From contig NZ_SEON01000008.1 in assembly GCF_004152845.1 (NCBI RefSeq), forward strand, positions 124,001-188,000: DNA of 64,000 nt, read 5' to 3'. Origin of the DNA: Sphingobium fuliginis. Lineage in GTDB: Bacteria; Pseudomonadota; Alphaproteobacteria; Sphingomonadales; Sphingomonadaceae. The translations under genes were made by a program, and so were the position numbers. Shown piece after piece: positions 1 through 8,967 of this stretch; the stretch's first letter is position 1, and each line of letters starts with the position of its first letter. The notes below the pieces were generated by a model. It was given only the letters and a program-made list of their open reading frames with translations. It ran no database searches and was not told the origin of the DNA.

Positions 1-428
1 TGCGGCGGCTCGGAGAAATTCATTGGTCGCAGCGGACTCGAACTCAGAAACCAGGACAGGGCAACCATGAAGCCGGCTTGTTGGGTTTCGGCGGCTCGCG
101 TCGGATCGAATAGGGTGCGTCGCATGAACGCCAAGAAGAACATCTCGCTGCCCTTGCCCTTTTTCCCGCCGCCGCGCGCATCGGTAGTCAAACGCAACTT
201 GTCCTCAATCTCTTCGACCAGACCGATCCGCCGTGCTTCGGCAAGCGTGTTGCTGAACAATGTCGTGGTTGACTCGCCATCATCATCGCCGCCGCGGCCG
301 CTGAGCGACGGCGGCGTTGCCCAGGCCTCGATCCGGTCTTTGACTTCGCCATTCTCGCTGTCGAACAAGGCCGCGTAGATCGCGAACAATCGGCTTGGAA
401 CAGCTTGGGCAGTTGTAACTATACTCAT
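1..428 (-). CDS. Partial dpd-island gene (DpdG candidate), cut by window edge
   Basis: An open frame starts at the ATG at 428 and runs without a stop to base 1, so at least 142 codons are present and the 3' end lies outside the window. It begins MSIVTTAQAVPSRLF and contains a Gly/Lys stretch (RGGGKKGKG) near residue 90. Its ATG overlaps the stop of the DpdF-like helicase gene (ATGA), which makes translational coupling very likely. In known dpd clusters a gene of unknown function, DpdG, follows the helicases and is tied to restriction; I assign it by position only. I recognise no enzymatic motif in the visible part. Confidence 0.7.
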   Translation of the reverse strand, partial: MSIVTTAQAVPSRLFAIYAALFDSENGEVKDRIEAWATPPSLSGRGGDDDGESTTTLFSNTLAEARRIGLVEEIEDKLRLTTDARGGGKKGKGSEMFFLAFMRRTLFDPTRAAETQQAGFMVALSWFLSSSPLRPMNFSEPP

Positions 429-2920
429 TGCGCTACTCTTGCATTAAACTCGTCGAGCGTCAGCGTTCGACCACCAAATACATCTTTCAACCTGCGTCCA
501 TCCGGAGCCGGCTGGTCGATCGGTGCCAGGAAGATACGGGGATTGTCGGCGCGCGGCGCAAGGTTCTGCGGCTCCAGTATTTGCTTGTCACCGACCATTA
601 CAAGTTCGGGACCGCGCGGCAGGCGCGACAACGCAAGCGACGATAGATCACTGACGAAGAATGCGCACTTTTCCGCGAATTTGAGCACTCGACCCATGTC
701 GAACGGTTGCGGGCCCATCGTGATCAGTTTGGCGAGACGCGCTTGTGCCAAACGTTGCAGTGTGTCGCCGAGACGGCGCGACGCATTGCGGGCCAGGTCG
801 CCTGGATCGTAGCTAACCAGCAGCCGGAGATCGCGGTCGAGAAGGTTCGCGACTAGCGGATGAAGGTCCTCGGTCCAGGGTCCCCGCGGCTCGCCGACCG
901 CCACGCTATTGAGGCGGCACGTGTCGTCAGAACGGCATCGACTGCATCGGCTGCAGGTTCGTCCGACCCTGTTCGCGCCATAGAGCTCCTCAAGGATCGC
1001 GGCCGGACAGCGATCGTCGCGCAGATACTCGCGCATGAGGTCGAGATTACGCTTGGCGGCAAGCCAACCGACCTGGCGCACGGGTTCGACACGCGACCGC
1101 CAGAGCTCCAAGTCGAGATGGTGGTCGTCGATGATCTCGATCTCGAGCCAGTCCCCCTCCTGTTCGATCCGTGGATAGGGTGTGCCGAGTAACCGCAAAA
1201 TGCCGGCACGCGCCATCAGGGCGACGGTGCGCAAGTTCCAGTCGGTATTGGCATCGCCGAACATGTCAATGTCGTGTTCATCAGTGCCGGGCCGGCCATC
1301 AATCCGCACGGCAAAGCGCCCGTTACCAAGACTGGTCTTGCGGGCGAACATCGTGGACCAGCGATGGTAGCCGCGATCGATGCTGATGACCTGCTGGGCG
1401 TTGATGCGTTCGGCGATCGCCATGTCCTTGCCTGTCGGAACGATCAGTGAAAGCGCGGCCTTGCCGTCACGTCCGCCGCGCCCGACCTCTTGATAGAAGC
1501 GATCGAGCGTCTCGGGGACACAGGCATGGATCACGCTGCGGGCATGGCCATAATCGATGCCAAGCCCAAACGCCGAGGTTCCGACGACGATATCAAGTGC
1601 GCCGTCGCGCCATTGGGCGACAATCTCTTCGCGCTCGGCGCGGCCGGTTTTGCCGTGAAGCTTGCGCACCCGGCGAAATCCCGCCTCGATTAGTCGCGCA
1701 TACCAGGCGTTGGCGGCTGCAACTTCGGTGACATAAAGTACCGCCGGCCGGGGCACGTGATGAAGCGCCTCGAGAACCTGGGCAACGCGGTTGGCCTCGT
1801 TGGTTGACGGCGCGATCCAATAGTCCGGTTCGGGCCGCAGCTGGACCGCCGCAAGGCTTTCGAAATTGCTTTCAGCGCCGAACAGCGAGCGCAAGGTTTC
1901 GAGCGAGGAATCGGTAAGCGTCGCCGACAACATGATGGTGCGCAGCGCTTGGCCGGGGGGAGCCGCTGACAGCAGTTCGCGCCGCAGGCCGCTCAATTCC
2001 TGGAACTCGGTCCGGAAGCCCGTGCCCCATTGGTCGACGAGATGAGCTTCGTCGATCACCAGCGCGCGCAGCAGGCCGGCTTCTGCCGCGCGGCGCAAGG
2101 GATCGCGCAGACGATTGCACGCTGCCTCGGGCGACACAAAGCACAGGCCCTGGGTGCCGTCGGCGATCCGCTCGGCAATGATATTGTTTTGGACGTCGTT
2201 GCCGCCCTGGAACGCGAGCGGTGGCGATAGACCGCAAACATCGACCGCTTCGCGTTCGTGATTGACCCCGAGCGCGACAGTCGGAACAATCACCAGGGTG
2301 ACGCCGCGGTTTTCCGCTTGATCGGCCCCGACAAAGCCGACCGTCTGGATCAACTGGAAGATCATGCTCTTGCCCTCGCCGGTGGGCAAAGCAACGACGA
2401 GGCTACCGCCGGCGGGGGTCGAGAGTGCGGCACGCACGGCGGCGCGCTGCCCGCGGCTACGATAGGAGGTCCGCCCAACAGCGGCGAGCAATGGATCCCC
2501 TTGGCAGTCGGCGCTATTGAACTCGCGGCGCGTTGTCTCAGAAGCGGCAAAAGCATCGACGCTGTCGCTAATGCCGGAGAGCCATGTCGGTTTCCAAGGC
2601 TGGAGCGTTACCAAACGCGCTTCACCGGTGGCGGTGCTGCGCAGTCCAACGGCATCCCATCCGGCAAACCCGTCGAAGCGCAGGTGCGACACGGGCACCG
2701 CAGGCGACACCATCGCGCCTCGTCGAACATGCTCGTGGCTCATTGCCTGACGGAGCAGGACTGCCAGATCGAGACCACTCGCCTGGCGAGCAGGGTCGAC
2801 CAGCGCTTTGCGCAACCGTTCGATCGCAGGTGACCGGGCTCGCCAGTCTGCCCCGCTATCGGTGCGGTCGAGCAAATGGCCCAGTGCTACAAAGGCATCA
2901 TGGCCATCCCGGTCAGCCAT
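425..2920 (-). CDS. dpdF: DpdF-like RecQ-type DNA helicase
   Basis: This 831-residue superfamily 2 helicase has a Walker A motif (ALPTGEGKSM), a DEAH box (VIDEAHLVDQWG), motif III (MLSATL) and a RecQ-like motif VI (QEVGRGGRDG). A C-terminal cysteine cluster (GRTCSRCSRCRSDDTC) probably binds zinc, as in RecQ proteins. I chose the ATG at 2920, which overlaps the DpdE stop by 8 nt; an ATG 31 codons upstream would overlap far more and adds a low-complexity tail. In dpd islands this helicase is thought to act with DpdE and neighbours in restricting DNA that lacks the deazaguanine mark. The family is clear; the restriction role is inferred from context. Confidence 0.85.
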   Translation of the reverse strand: MADRDGHDAFVALGHLLDRTDSGADWRARSPAIERLRKALVDPARQASGLDLAVLLRQAMSHEHVRRGAMVSPAVPVSHLRFDGFAGWDAVGLRSTATGEARLVTLQPWKPTWLSGISDSVDAFAASETTRREFNSADCQGDPLLAAVGRTSYRSRGQRAAVRAALSTPAGGSLVVALPTGEGKSMIFQLIQTVGFVGADQAENRGVTLVIVPTVALGVNHEREAVDVCGLSPPLAFQGGNDVQNNIIAERIADGTQGLCFVSPEAACNRLRDPLRRAAEAGLLRALVIDEAHLVDQWGTGFRTEFQELSGLRRELLSAAPPGQALRTIMLSATLTDSSLETLRSLFGAESNFESLAAVQLRPEPDYWIAPSTNEANRVAQVLEALHHVPRPAVLYVTEVAAANAWYARLIEAGFRRVRKLHGKTGRAEREEIVAQWRDGALDIVVGTSAFGLGIDYGHARSVIHACVPETLDRFYQEVGRGGRDGKAALSLIVPTGKDMAIAERINAQQVISIDRGYHRWSTMFARKTSLGNGRFAVRIDGRPGTDEHDIDMFGDANTDWNLRTVALMARAGILRLLGTPYPRIEQEGDWLEIEIIDDHHLDLELWRSRVEPVRQVGWLAAKRNLDLMREYLRDDRCPAAILEELYGANRVGRTCSRCSRCRSDDTCRLNSVAVGEPRGPWTEDLHPLVANLLDRDLRLLVSYDPGDLARNASRRLGDTLQRLAQARLAKLITMGPQPFDMGRVLKFAEKCAFFVSDLSSLALSRLPRGPELVMVGDKQILEPQNLAPRADNPRIFLAPIDQPAPDGRRLKDVFGGRTLTLDEFNARVAQ

Positions 2921-5900
2921 GAACGGTCCTGGTGATTGCCGGACCGAGGATGAAACATCCCATGGCGTCGAGCCGGATCGTGGGGGATTCGATGCTGGGT
3001 AGGATCGATTCAATTAGCGCGATATCCTCGCGGGCCATCGTATCACCGGCCGATTGGCGGCGCTGGAGGCGGTTCCGGCGTCGCTGCAGGTCGCTTGCGG
3101 CAAGGGTCGTGGCCGCGGTGATCGCGTCAAGTACCGCGGGTTGCTCGGATAGGGTTTGCCGTGCACCGTCCCGCACGCGGCGGCATACCACTGGGAACAC
3201 AGAGGGATCGATGTAGTCGGCGAGGATGTGCGGCCGACTCCCTAGATTGATGTCGGCGCTCGGGCCTTTCCCATGGCTGTTATAGGGTTTGGACAGCACG
3301 GCGAGCAGGGCAGGATCGGTGACCGCCTCGCCATTGATGTCGAGGAACAAGGTCTGCTCGCTTTGCGCGAAATAGCGCTGTGCGCGGCGTGACGCGGCAA
3401 GCTCGGCGCGTGACGGCGCGAGCAGATCGGCCATGTCGAGACTGGGCTCGATCGTAAAGCAGAGCTTGAACCCGATCCACGCATCGCCCTGCCAGTCTGA
3501 AACGGGGCGATAAGTAACAAAGGCGGTCCCGCGATCGTCCCAGCGGGTGAATCGCGTCAGCACGTCGATAAGCGGCGTGCCCGGACGCAGCAAAGTTACA
3601 GCGGTGCGTCGTGTCGCGATCCGGCGTTTCCAACTCAGCGGCTGGCTATCGTCCAGTTCGAGTTGCTGCTGCCACGGCAAGCGCGGGATCAAGGTCTCTT
3701 TGGTGATGGCGAGTTTGAACGGATCTTCTACCGGCCAGGCGAAGGGCCGCTTCTTGAGTTGTAGCGTGCCAATCAGCCATTGGTCGACGCCGGCTTCGAG
3801 GGCCGCCTCATCGGCTTCGGCGTCGTCTAACGCCTGGATGAAGGTCTCGACGGGTTCCTCCGCGAGCGCGATCCGATCAAGCGCATATTGTTCGTCCTGC
3901 GACTTGCGTTCGTCGGCGATCTGGCTGCGGATTTCCTCGGCCAACGAGACCAATGCATGGGGTCCGGTCAACAGTAGCGCATGGAGTGCGCGGGTCTCGA
4001 AATCCTCAAGGAGGAACTGCACATCGCTTATCGAGCGGTGGAAGATCGAAAGACCATCAGCAAGCAAGGTTTGCCACGCGGCAAAGGGGCTTTCGTCTTC
4101 GTCCGAGGGCAGCAGGATCCGGTGACGGATGATCCCCTGCCGTCGGCCATAGCGATCGAGACGGCCGATACGTTGTTCGATCCGAGCAGCGCTCATCGGG
4201 AGATCGAGATGCACGATCGCGTCGGCGAAGCTGAGGTTGAGGCCCTCTTCGGCCGAACGATCAACGATGAGAACGGCTGTATCGGGCGTTTGCGCGAACG
4301 CCCCGAGGCCGTCTTCGTCATCCTCCCCTGCTTTGCCGCCTTCGACGAGCAGCAGACACGGCGTGTCATTGAGCCCGTTTTCGAGGGCTTCGTGAAACGC
4401 GACCGCCAGCGCAGTCGTGGTCGCGAACACCACGATTTTGGGATGATCGACGTCGGTCCGCAGCGTCTTGATCAGTCGCCGCACGCTTTCGACCATGGTC
4501 TCGATGCGATCGGCATCGTCATACTCCTCTGCCTGGTCGCGCAGCGCATTGAGGATTTCGGCTTCGCCGGCAAAGATCGGCGTGGCGGCTGCCAGCCAGG
4601 CACGAAACGCGTCGGCACCTTCGGACAACGCGCCCAGCAGGTCACGGTAGCGCGTTGAGAGCAGTGGCGCCCCGTCACCGCCATCGACCAGTGAATCGAC
4701 GGCGGCCGATCGCCAATCCTCGAGCGTGCCGAGCAGCACCGCCAGGTCGTCGCTCGGATCGCCTTCGGTGCGCACGTGGGACATGGCGCCGCCATCGGGG
4801 CCGCGCGGTCGAAACTCCCATCCCTGGGCATCAGCCCGGCGTGAACGGATCAGGCGCTGGTGAATGCGATAGCTGTCGGCGACGTGCTCTTTGAGCGCGC
4901 CGCACAGGTCGACAAGTCGGTCGGGAGCTTCTCGCGTCGCAGCAATCATCTGTGGCGCCAGGTCCTGGACGACGGGATCGTCGGGAAAGCTGCGGACAAG
5001 CTCGGCACCGCGCTGGCGCAGAACGATCCCGGAAGCGTCGGGATCTAGACTGAGCAGCAAGCGGCCGATCGCACGGCGCTGCTCGAGTTTCAGGCGGAAT
5101 CCGTCGAGGTCGTCGAGCGGATGGGTCAGCGGATCGAGCAGGTTGAGCAGCGCTAACAACCGGGCCTCTTCCCCCAGCGGCGGCGTGGCGGACAGCAGCA
5201 GCAGCACTGGCACATCGCGGGCGAGTTCACGCAGCCGTGCCGCCGAAGCAGCCAGCGGGCCATCGTCAAGTCCGACCAGGTGATGCGCTTCATCGATTAC
5301 CAGAACATCGGGTGTCCGCGAGATCTGCGCGATATCGGCATGCGAGCAGCATTCGAAGGGTTCGCCGAACTGATCGAGGCGGAGCTTATCGGAAAGTTCA
5401 TGCCGCCACTGCTCACATAGCGCCGACGGGGTAGCGATGAGCACTTCCGTATCGGGATTGTCGATAAGATGCTGTCGGATGATCAGGCCGGCCTCGATCG
5501 TTTTGCCAAGCCCTACCTCATCAGCTAGCAGATAACGCTGCACAGGGTCGCTTAAGACACGGCGAACGGCAGCAACTTGGTGTGGTACGAAGTCGATCCC
5601 GGCTGACAGCAGTGCGGTCAGGCCTTGTGCAGCGCTGGTCAACCCGCGCAGCGGCGTCAACGCCGCTTGGCGCCGGTCGTGAAGAAACTGGCTTTCAGCG
5701 CCGCCCGCCGCCAGCATCTCAGCTGGATCTTCGGGGGCATTCCATGGGCGGACGAACAAATCGAGTTCACTGAAATCATCCTGCTTTCCGTTGGGAAAGC
5801 GGATTTCATAGGTGACGAGCCCGTTTTCATGCTGGAGATAATCCCTGACGCGACCAACCCGCATGTGATCGCCATCAAGGACATAGGCTCGGGTTTGCGG

Positions 5901-6047
5901 ACTTAGGTAAGCACGTCCTATCTCAGAAGCATAGCATTCGATCGTTTCTCTTCGATTGAGCGAGTAGAAAACAGAGATGGAGCAGCAACCATCAGTCGCC
6001 GCTTCTAATTTCCCGACACCCTTGTGCCCAGGTAGCCCTACTAACAT
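2913..6047 (-). CDS. dpdE: DpdE-like SNF2-family helicase
   Basis: This protein of about 1044 residues is a SNF2/HepA-type DNA translocase. It has Walker A (ADEVGLGKTIEAG), a DEAH box (VIDEAHHLVGLD), motif III (LLLSATPP) and motif VI (EQRIGRLDRYGRRQ). DpdE is required for the restriction-like phenotype of the Salmonella dpd island. The start is uncertain: the ATG at 6047 has no well-spaced Shine-Dalgarno, and the recognisable protein begins near residue 44, so a shorter product (for example from the ATG at 5864) is possible. A 100-nt gap separates it from queC, the only real gap in this operon; its stop overlaps the dpdF start. Confidence 0.85.
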   Translation of the reverse strand: MLVGLPGHKGVGKLEAATDGCCSISVFYSLNRRETIECYASEIGRAYLSPQTRAYVLDGDHMRVGRVRDYLQHENGLVTYEIRFPNGKQDDFSELDLFVRPWNAPEDPAEMLAAGGAESQFLHDRRQAALTPLRGLTSAAQGLTALLSAGIDFVPHQVAAVRRVLSDPVQRYLLADEVGLGKTIEAGLIIRQHLIDNPDTEVLIATPSALCEQWRHELSDKLRLDQFGEPFECCSHADIAQISRTPDVLVIDEAHHLVGLDDGPLAASAARLRELARDVPVLLLLSATPPLGEEARLLALLNLLDPLTHPLDDLDGFRLKLEQRRAIGRLLLSLDPDASGIVLRQRGAELVRSFPDDPVVQDLAPQMIAATREAPDRLVDLCGALKEHVADSYRIHQRLIRSRRADAQGWEFRPRGPDGGAMSHVRTEGDPSDDLAVLLGTLEDWRSAAVDSLVDGGDGAPLLSTRYRDLLGALSEGADAFRAWLAAATPIFAGEAEILNALRDQAEEYDDADRIETMVESVRRLIKTLRTDVDHPKIVVFATTTALAVAFHEALENGLNDTPCLLLVEGGKAGEDDEDGLGAFAQTPDTAVLIVDRSAEEGLNLSFADAIVHLDLPMSAARIEQRIGRLDRYGRRQGIIRHRILLPSDEDESPFAAWQTLLADGLSIFHRSISDVQFLLEDFETRALHALLLTGPHALVSLAEEIRSQIADERKSQDEQYALDRIALAEEPVETFIQALDDAEADEAALEAGVDQWLIGTLQLKKRPFAWPVEDPFKLAITKETLIPRLPWQQQLELDDSQPLSWKRRIATRRTAVTLLRPGTPLIDVLTRFTRWDDRGTAFVTYRPVSDWQGDAWIGFKLCFTIEPSLDMADLLAPSRAELAASRRAQRYFAQSEQTLFLDINGEAVTDPALLAVLSKPYNSHGKGPSADINLGSRPHILADYIDPSVFPVVCRRVRDGARQTLSEQPAVLDAITAATTLAASDLQRRRNRLQRRQSAGDTMAREDIALIESILPSIESPTIRLDAMGCFILGPAITRTVHG

Positions 6048-6147
6048 CCCCTGAAACAGATTAGATCCCCCGTGAGCGAATCCCCCTTATCGCTCTCGAG
6101 GTTACTCTAATAAGGTCGCACTGGCTGCCAAGCTCAAATCTGCCGTC

Positions 6148-6861
6148 CTAAGTGTCCAATCTGGCGGAAAATTCCTGCCAACCAGCCCGCCGTAATTCGC
6201 AAGCCGGGCAGTGGCCGCAGCCCGCACCCCACTCATGCGTCGTTCCCCGATCGCCGAGATAGCAGGTGTGCGATTCTACACGCACAAGATTGACCAAGTC
6301 CGGTCCACCCAGCGCGTGGGCAAGCGACCAAGTCGCCGCCTTGTCGATCCACATGAGCGGCGTATGAAGCACGAAACGCTGTTCCATGCCCAGGTTGAGA
6401 GCCACTTGGAGAGCCTTGATCGTATCATCGCGGCAATCCGGATACCCAGAGTAGTCGGTTTCGCAGACCCCTGTGACGATGTGCTTGATGCCGCGGCGAT
6501 ATGCGACCGCAGCCGCAAATGTAAGGAACAGCAGGTTTCGGCCAGGAACGAAGGTGTTCGGCAGACCGCTCGCTGCCATTGCAATCTCGACGCCGGTCGT
6601 GAGTGAAGTGTCGCTGATCTGCCCAAGCGCAGCGAGTGCGATCATGTGATCGGTCCCGAGCTTGGTTCGCCAGTCAGCCTGTAGCTCCATCATACCCGCG
6701 CGCAACCGGTCTCGGACTTCGAGTTCGACACGGTGGCGCTGGCCGTAGTCAAAGCCGATTGTTTCGACGTGGTTGAAGCGGTCGAGGGCCCAAGCCAAAC
6801 ACGTAGCGCTGTCCTGCCCGCCGGAGAACAAGACCAGTGCGCTGCCGTCTGCACTGCTCAT
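6148..6861 (-). CDS. queC: 7-cyano-7-deazaguanine (preQ0) synthase QueC
   Basis: QueC converts 7-carboxy-7-deazaguanine to preQ0 using ATP and ammonia. The 237-residue protein has the N-terminal PP-loop ([11 protein letters not shown], near residue 13) and the C-terminal zinc-binding cysteines ([11 protein letters not shown]). Its length matches the family. The ATG at 6861 overlaps the queD stop by 4 nt. It sits inside the dpd operon with queD and queE, so it probably supplies preQ0 for DNA as well as for tRNA queuosine. No folE was seen in the window, so the first pathway step must come from elsewhere or from the left of the window. Confidence 0.95.
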   Translation of the reverse strand: MSSADGSALVLFSGGQDSATCLAWALDRFNHVETIGFDYGQRHRVELEVRDRLRAGMMELQADWRTKLGTDHMIALAALGQISDTSLTTGVEIAMAASGLPNTFVPGRNLLFLTFAAAVAYRRGIKHIVTGVCETDYSGYPDCRDDTIKALQVALNLGMEQRFVLHTPLMWIDKAATWSLAHALGGPDLVNLVRVESHTCYLGDRGTTHEWGAGCGHCPACELRRAGWQEFSARLDT

Positions 6862-7232
6862 GCTACCACCTCCTCACCCCAGTAGGAACATGCCTCCCCG
6901 CTGCTGTCGCGATAGACAGTGACCTTGTGGAGGTTGCCGATCACCGGCGACAGTCGATTCCAGATCCACCGGCTAAGATTCTCCATGGTCGCCGGACCAA
7001 GGTCGTTGATCTCGTCCAGGAAGCGATGATCAAGAGCGTCGCGTGCGCCCTCCATCGTCCGCTGAAGTAGGCCCAGGTCCACGACCATGCCTGTCGTCGG
7101 GTCGGGCAGCCCCCTTACAAACACCTCCGCCCGATAGCTGTGGCCATGGATCCGCCGGCTGGTCTCGGTCTCGATCACGCGGTCGAGCGTATGGGCCGCG
7201 TCGAAGCGAAACTGCTTGCTCAGTTCGAACAT
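6858..7232 (-). CDS. queD: 6-carboxytetrahydropterin synthase QueD
   Basis: QueD makes 6-carboxy-5,6,7,8-tetrahydropterin, the second step of preQ0 synthesis. The 124-residue protein has the three zinc histidines expected of the fold (H14 in FDAAH; H29 and H31 in RIHGHSY). The position four residues before the HGH motif, which is the catalytic cysteine in E. coli QueD, is Ser25 here. A cysteine is present near the C terminus (GEACSYWG). Variants with Ser at this place may be a QueD subfamily, so function is likely but not certain. I chose the ATG at 7232, which overlaps the queE stop by one base (TGATG). Confidence 0.9.
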   Translation of the reverse strand: MFELSKQFRFDAAHTLDRVIETETSRRIHGHSYRAEVFVRGLPDPTTGMVVDLGLLQRTMEGARDALDHRFLDEINDLGPATMENLSRWIWNRLSPVIGNLHKVTVYRDSSGEACSYWGEEVVA

Positions 7233-7864
7233 CAGCGAATTCCGATCATCTTGTGAGACTGGATGGAGAGGCGCCATTGTGGGTTTTCGGTGCAGAAGCC
7301 GATGGCGGCTTCGAGGTTGGCCGATGCCATCGGTGAATCCATGGGCTGAAGAAAAAAATGCTCGAATTCGAGGCCAGCAAAGTGCTCGGGCCTCGCCTCG
7401 GCCTGAGGATAAACCAGCTTCAGCTCATGACCCGTCCGCAGAACAAGTTCAGCCCGCCCTTTTGGGCTGACACAAATCCAATCGATCCCTTCGGGCGCGG
7501 GTTGCGTGCCGTTGGTCTCGACGCCGATCTGGAAACTACGCCCATGAAGCGCGGCAACGAGGGCGTCATCGACCTGCAAAAGAGGTTCCCCACCCGTCAA
7601 CACGACATACCGCCTGTGAGCGGGGCCAGCCCACTCTCGTTCGATTGCTGCCGCAAGCGCCTCCGCGTCAGCAAATCGCCCGCCGCCCATCCCGTCCATT
7701 CCGACGAAGTCAGTGTCGCAGAAATTGCAAGCGGCACCCGCCCGGTCCTCTTTGCGTCCCGACCAAAGGTTGCAGCCAGCGAAGCGGCAGAAGACCGCCG
7801 CGCGGCCGGACTGCGCCCCCTCCCCTTGAAGCGTTTTGAATATCTCCTTGACGGCGTAGGCCAT
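7232..7864 (-). CDS. queE: 7-carboxy-7-deazaguanine synthase QueE (radical SAM)
   Basis: QueE is the radical SAM enzyme that contracts carboxytetrahydropterin to 7-carboxy-7-deazaguanine. The 210-residue protein has the N-terminal substrate motif (FKTLQGEG), a cluster-binding motif with an expanded spacing (CRFAGCNLWSG followed by CNFCDTDF, the first cluster Cys and the CxxC pair being 14 residues apart), and the VVLTGGEPLLQ motif. The expanded CX14CX2C spacing is known in proteobacterial QueE proteins. The ATG at 7864 overlaps the preceding stop by one base; a TTG one codon upstream is also possible. It is co-transcribed with queD and queC. Confidence 0.95.
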   Translation of the reverse strand: MAYAVKEIFKTLQGEGAQSGRAAVFCRFAGCNLWSGRKEDRAGAACNFCDTDFVGMDGMGGGRFADAEALAAAIEREWAGPAHRRYVVLTGGEPLLQVDDALVAALHGRSFQIGVETNGTQPAPEGIDWICVSPKGRAELVLRTGHELKLVYPQAEARPEHFAGLEFEHFFLQPMDSPMASANLEAAIGFCTENPQWRLSIQSHKMIGIR

Positions 7865-8967
7865 CAAGCTCCCTCCGCTTGTTCGAACAGAGGTGTGGGG
7901 GCGATGCGCGCGCGCTTCCGTAGGTCCGCTTTCACGATCGAAACGAGATAGTGCTTCAGCAACGCGATATCGCGATTGACGTTCTGCAAGCTATTCCAAC
8001 GGCGAATCTCGCCGCCGATCTCCCACTCGCCGCCGGTCCAGGCCGTTCGTCCCTTCAGGCACTCGAGACCTTCACGGAAATCCTCCACCGACTTTGCGTC
8101 CATGCGAGCGGCAAGCACTTCCATAACATCGCCCATCGCCTGGATGCCCGCCCCATGGAGAAGGCGCGAGGTAGCGGGCTTCTGCCCGTGCCACGCTTCG
8201 GGGAACACCTTCTTCACGGCCTCGAAGAAGTTCGAGACCAGCCGAACACACCGATCGCGACCGCGTGGCGTGTCGATGAGTTCGCGCATCACCCCATTGG
8301 TCAGCGATTCCATGATAATCTTTTGCACGACGGTGTCGGCGATAATGCCGTCCGGCTGGGTATGCTGCTTGATGTAGCCCTGCAGCGCTGTGTGCTCAAA
8401 GTTCAGACGAGCAGTTAAGTCGGCGGCAACCGACCTGCGGCTCAGCCGCGGGGGCAGATCATTGACCGACGGCAGGAGCTCGTAAATGAGCGACTTCGGC
8501 AACGGTTTGGTGTTGTTTATCAGAACGAACTGCCGCCGGAGTTCAGCTTCGTCGCGGCAAATAAGGGCCGAGACGAAGACCTGGAAATCCCGATCGACCT
8601 CCGACAGAGCGGTGAGACGTTGCTGGCCGTCAACCACAAGGCCGGGGACACCTTGGCTCATGTCGATCGTCAGGCGTACCGTCCCGTTCCCGAGGTCCTC
8701 GACCTTCGTTTGTTCGGTGAAAGCCACCACGATGGGGTTTGGGAGCACCGCGTCAGGCTTTTCGAGATAGTCCCGGATTTCACGGATATGCGCCGCGACC
8801 TGCGGCCGCTGGAAGCCGCTCAGTTCACCCTGGGCATCGCGACCGATACGATCGATCAATGCAAAGCGCAAGACGTCAGCCGCTCGGGCCGCGAACGTCA
8901 GCACGGTGTGCTCGCTGCTTTGCTTTGCCTGGACTGCGAAGAAGGAAAGAGAGTCAGTCGACGGCAC
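7864..8967 (-). CDS. Second DpdB/DndB-like DGQHR-domain protein
   Basis: This 367-residue protein has the DGQHR family signature (VVDGQQRLTAL, near residue 110) that ParB/DndB-like proteins share. A second family region (ADVLRFALIDR, then LSGFQRPQV) lies in the N-terminal part. It starts with GTG at 8967, overlapping the dpdA stop by 14 nt, and ends one base into queE. It is a paralogue of the gene at 10240-11361 on the other side of dpdA: both share the DGQQR core, the FVLINNTKPLP/FILVNKSKKLP stretch and a C-terminal ARMDAK/FRADGIA region. DpdB assists DpdA in placing preQ0 in DNA; what a second copy adds is unknown. Confidence 0.85.
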   Translation of the reverse strand: MPSTDSLSFFAVQAKQSSEHTVLTFAARAADVLRFALIDRIGRDAQGELSGFQRPQVAAHIREIRDYLEKPDAVLPNPIVVAFTEQTKVEDLGNGTVRLTIDMSQGVPGLVVDGQQRLTALSEVDRDFQVFVSALICRDEAELRRQFVLINNTKPLPKSLIYELLPSVNDLPPRLSRRSVAADLTARLNFEHTALQGYIKQHTQPDGIIADTVVQKIIMESLTNGVMRELIDTPRGRDRCVRLVSNFFEAVKKVFPEAWHGQKPATSRLLHGAGIQAMGDVMEVLAARMDAKSVEDFREGLECLKGRTAWTGGEWEIGGEIRRWNSLQNVNRDIALLKHYLVSIVKADLRKRARIAPTPLFEQAEGA

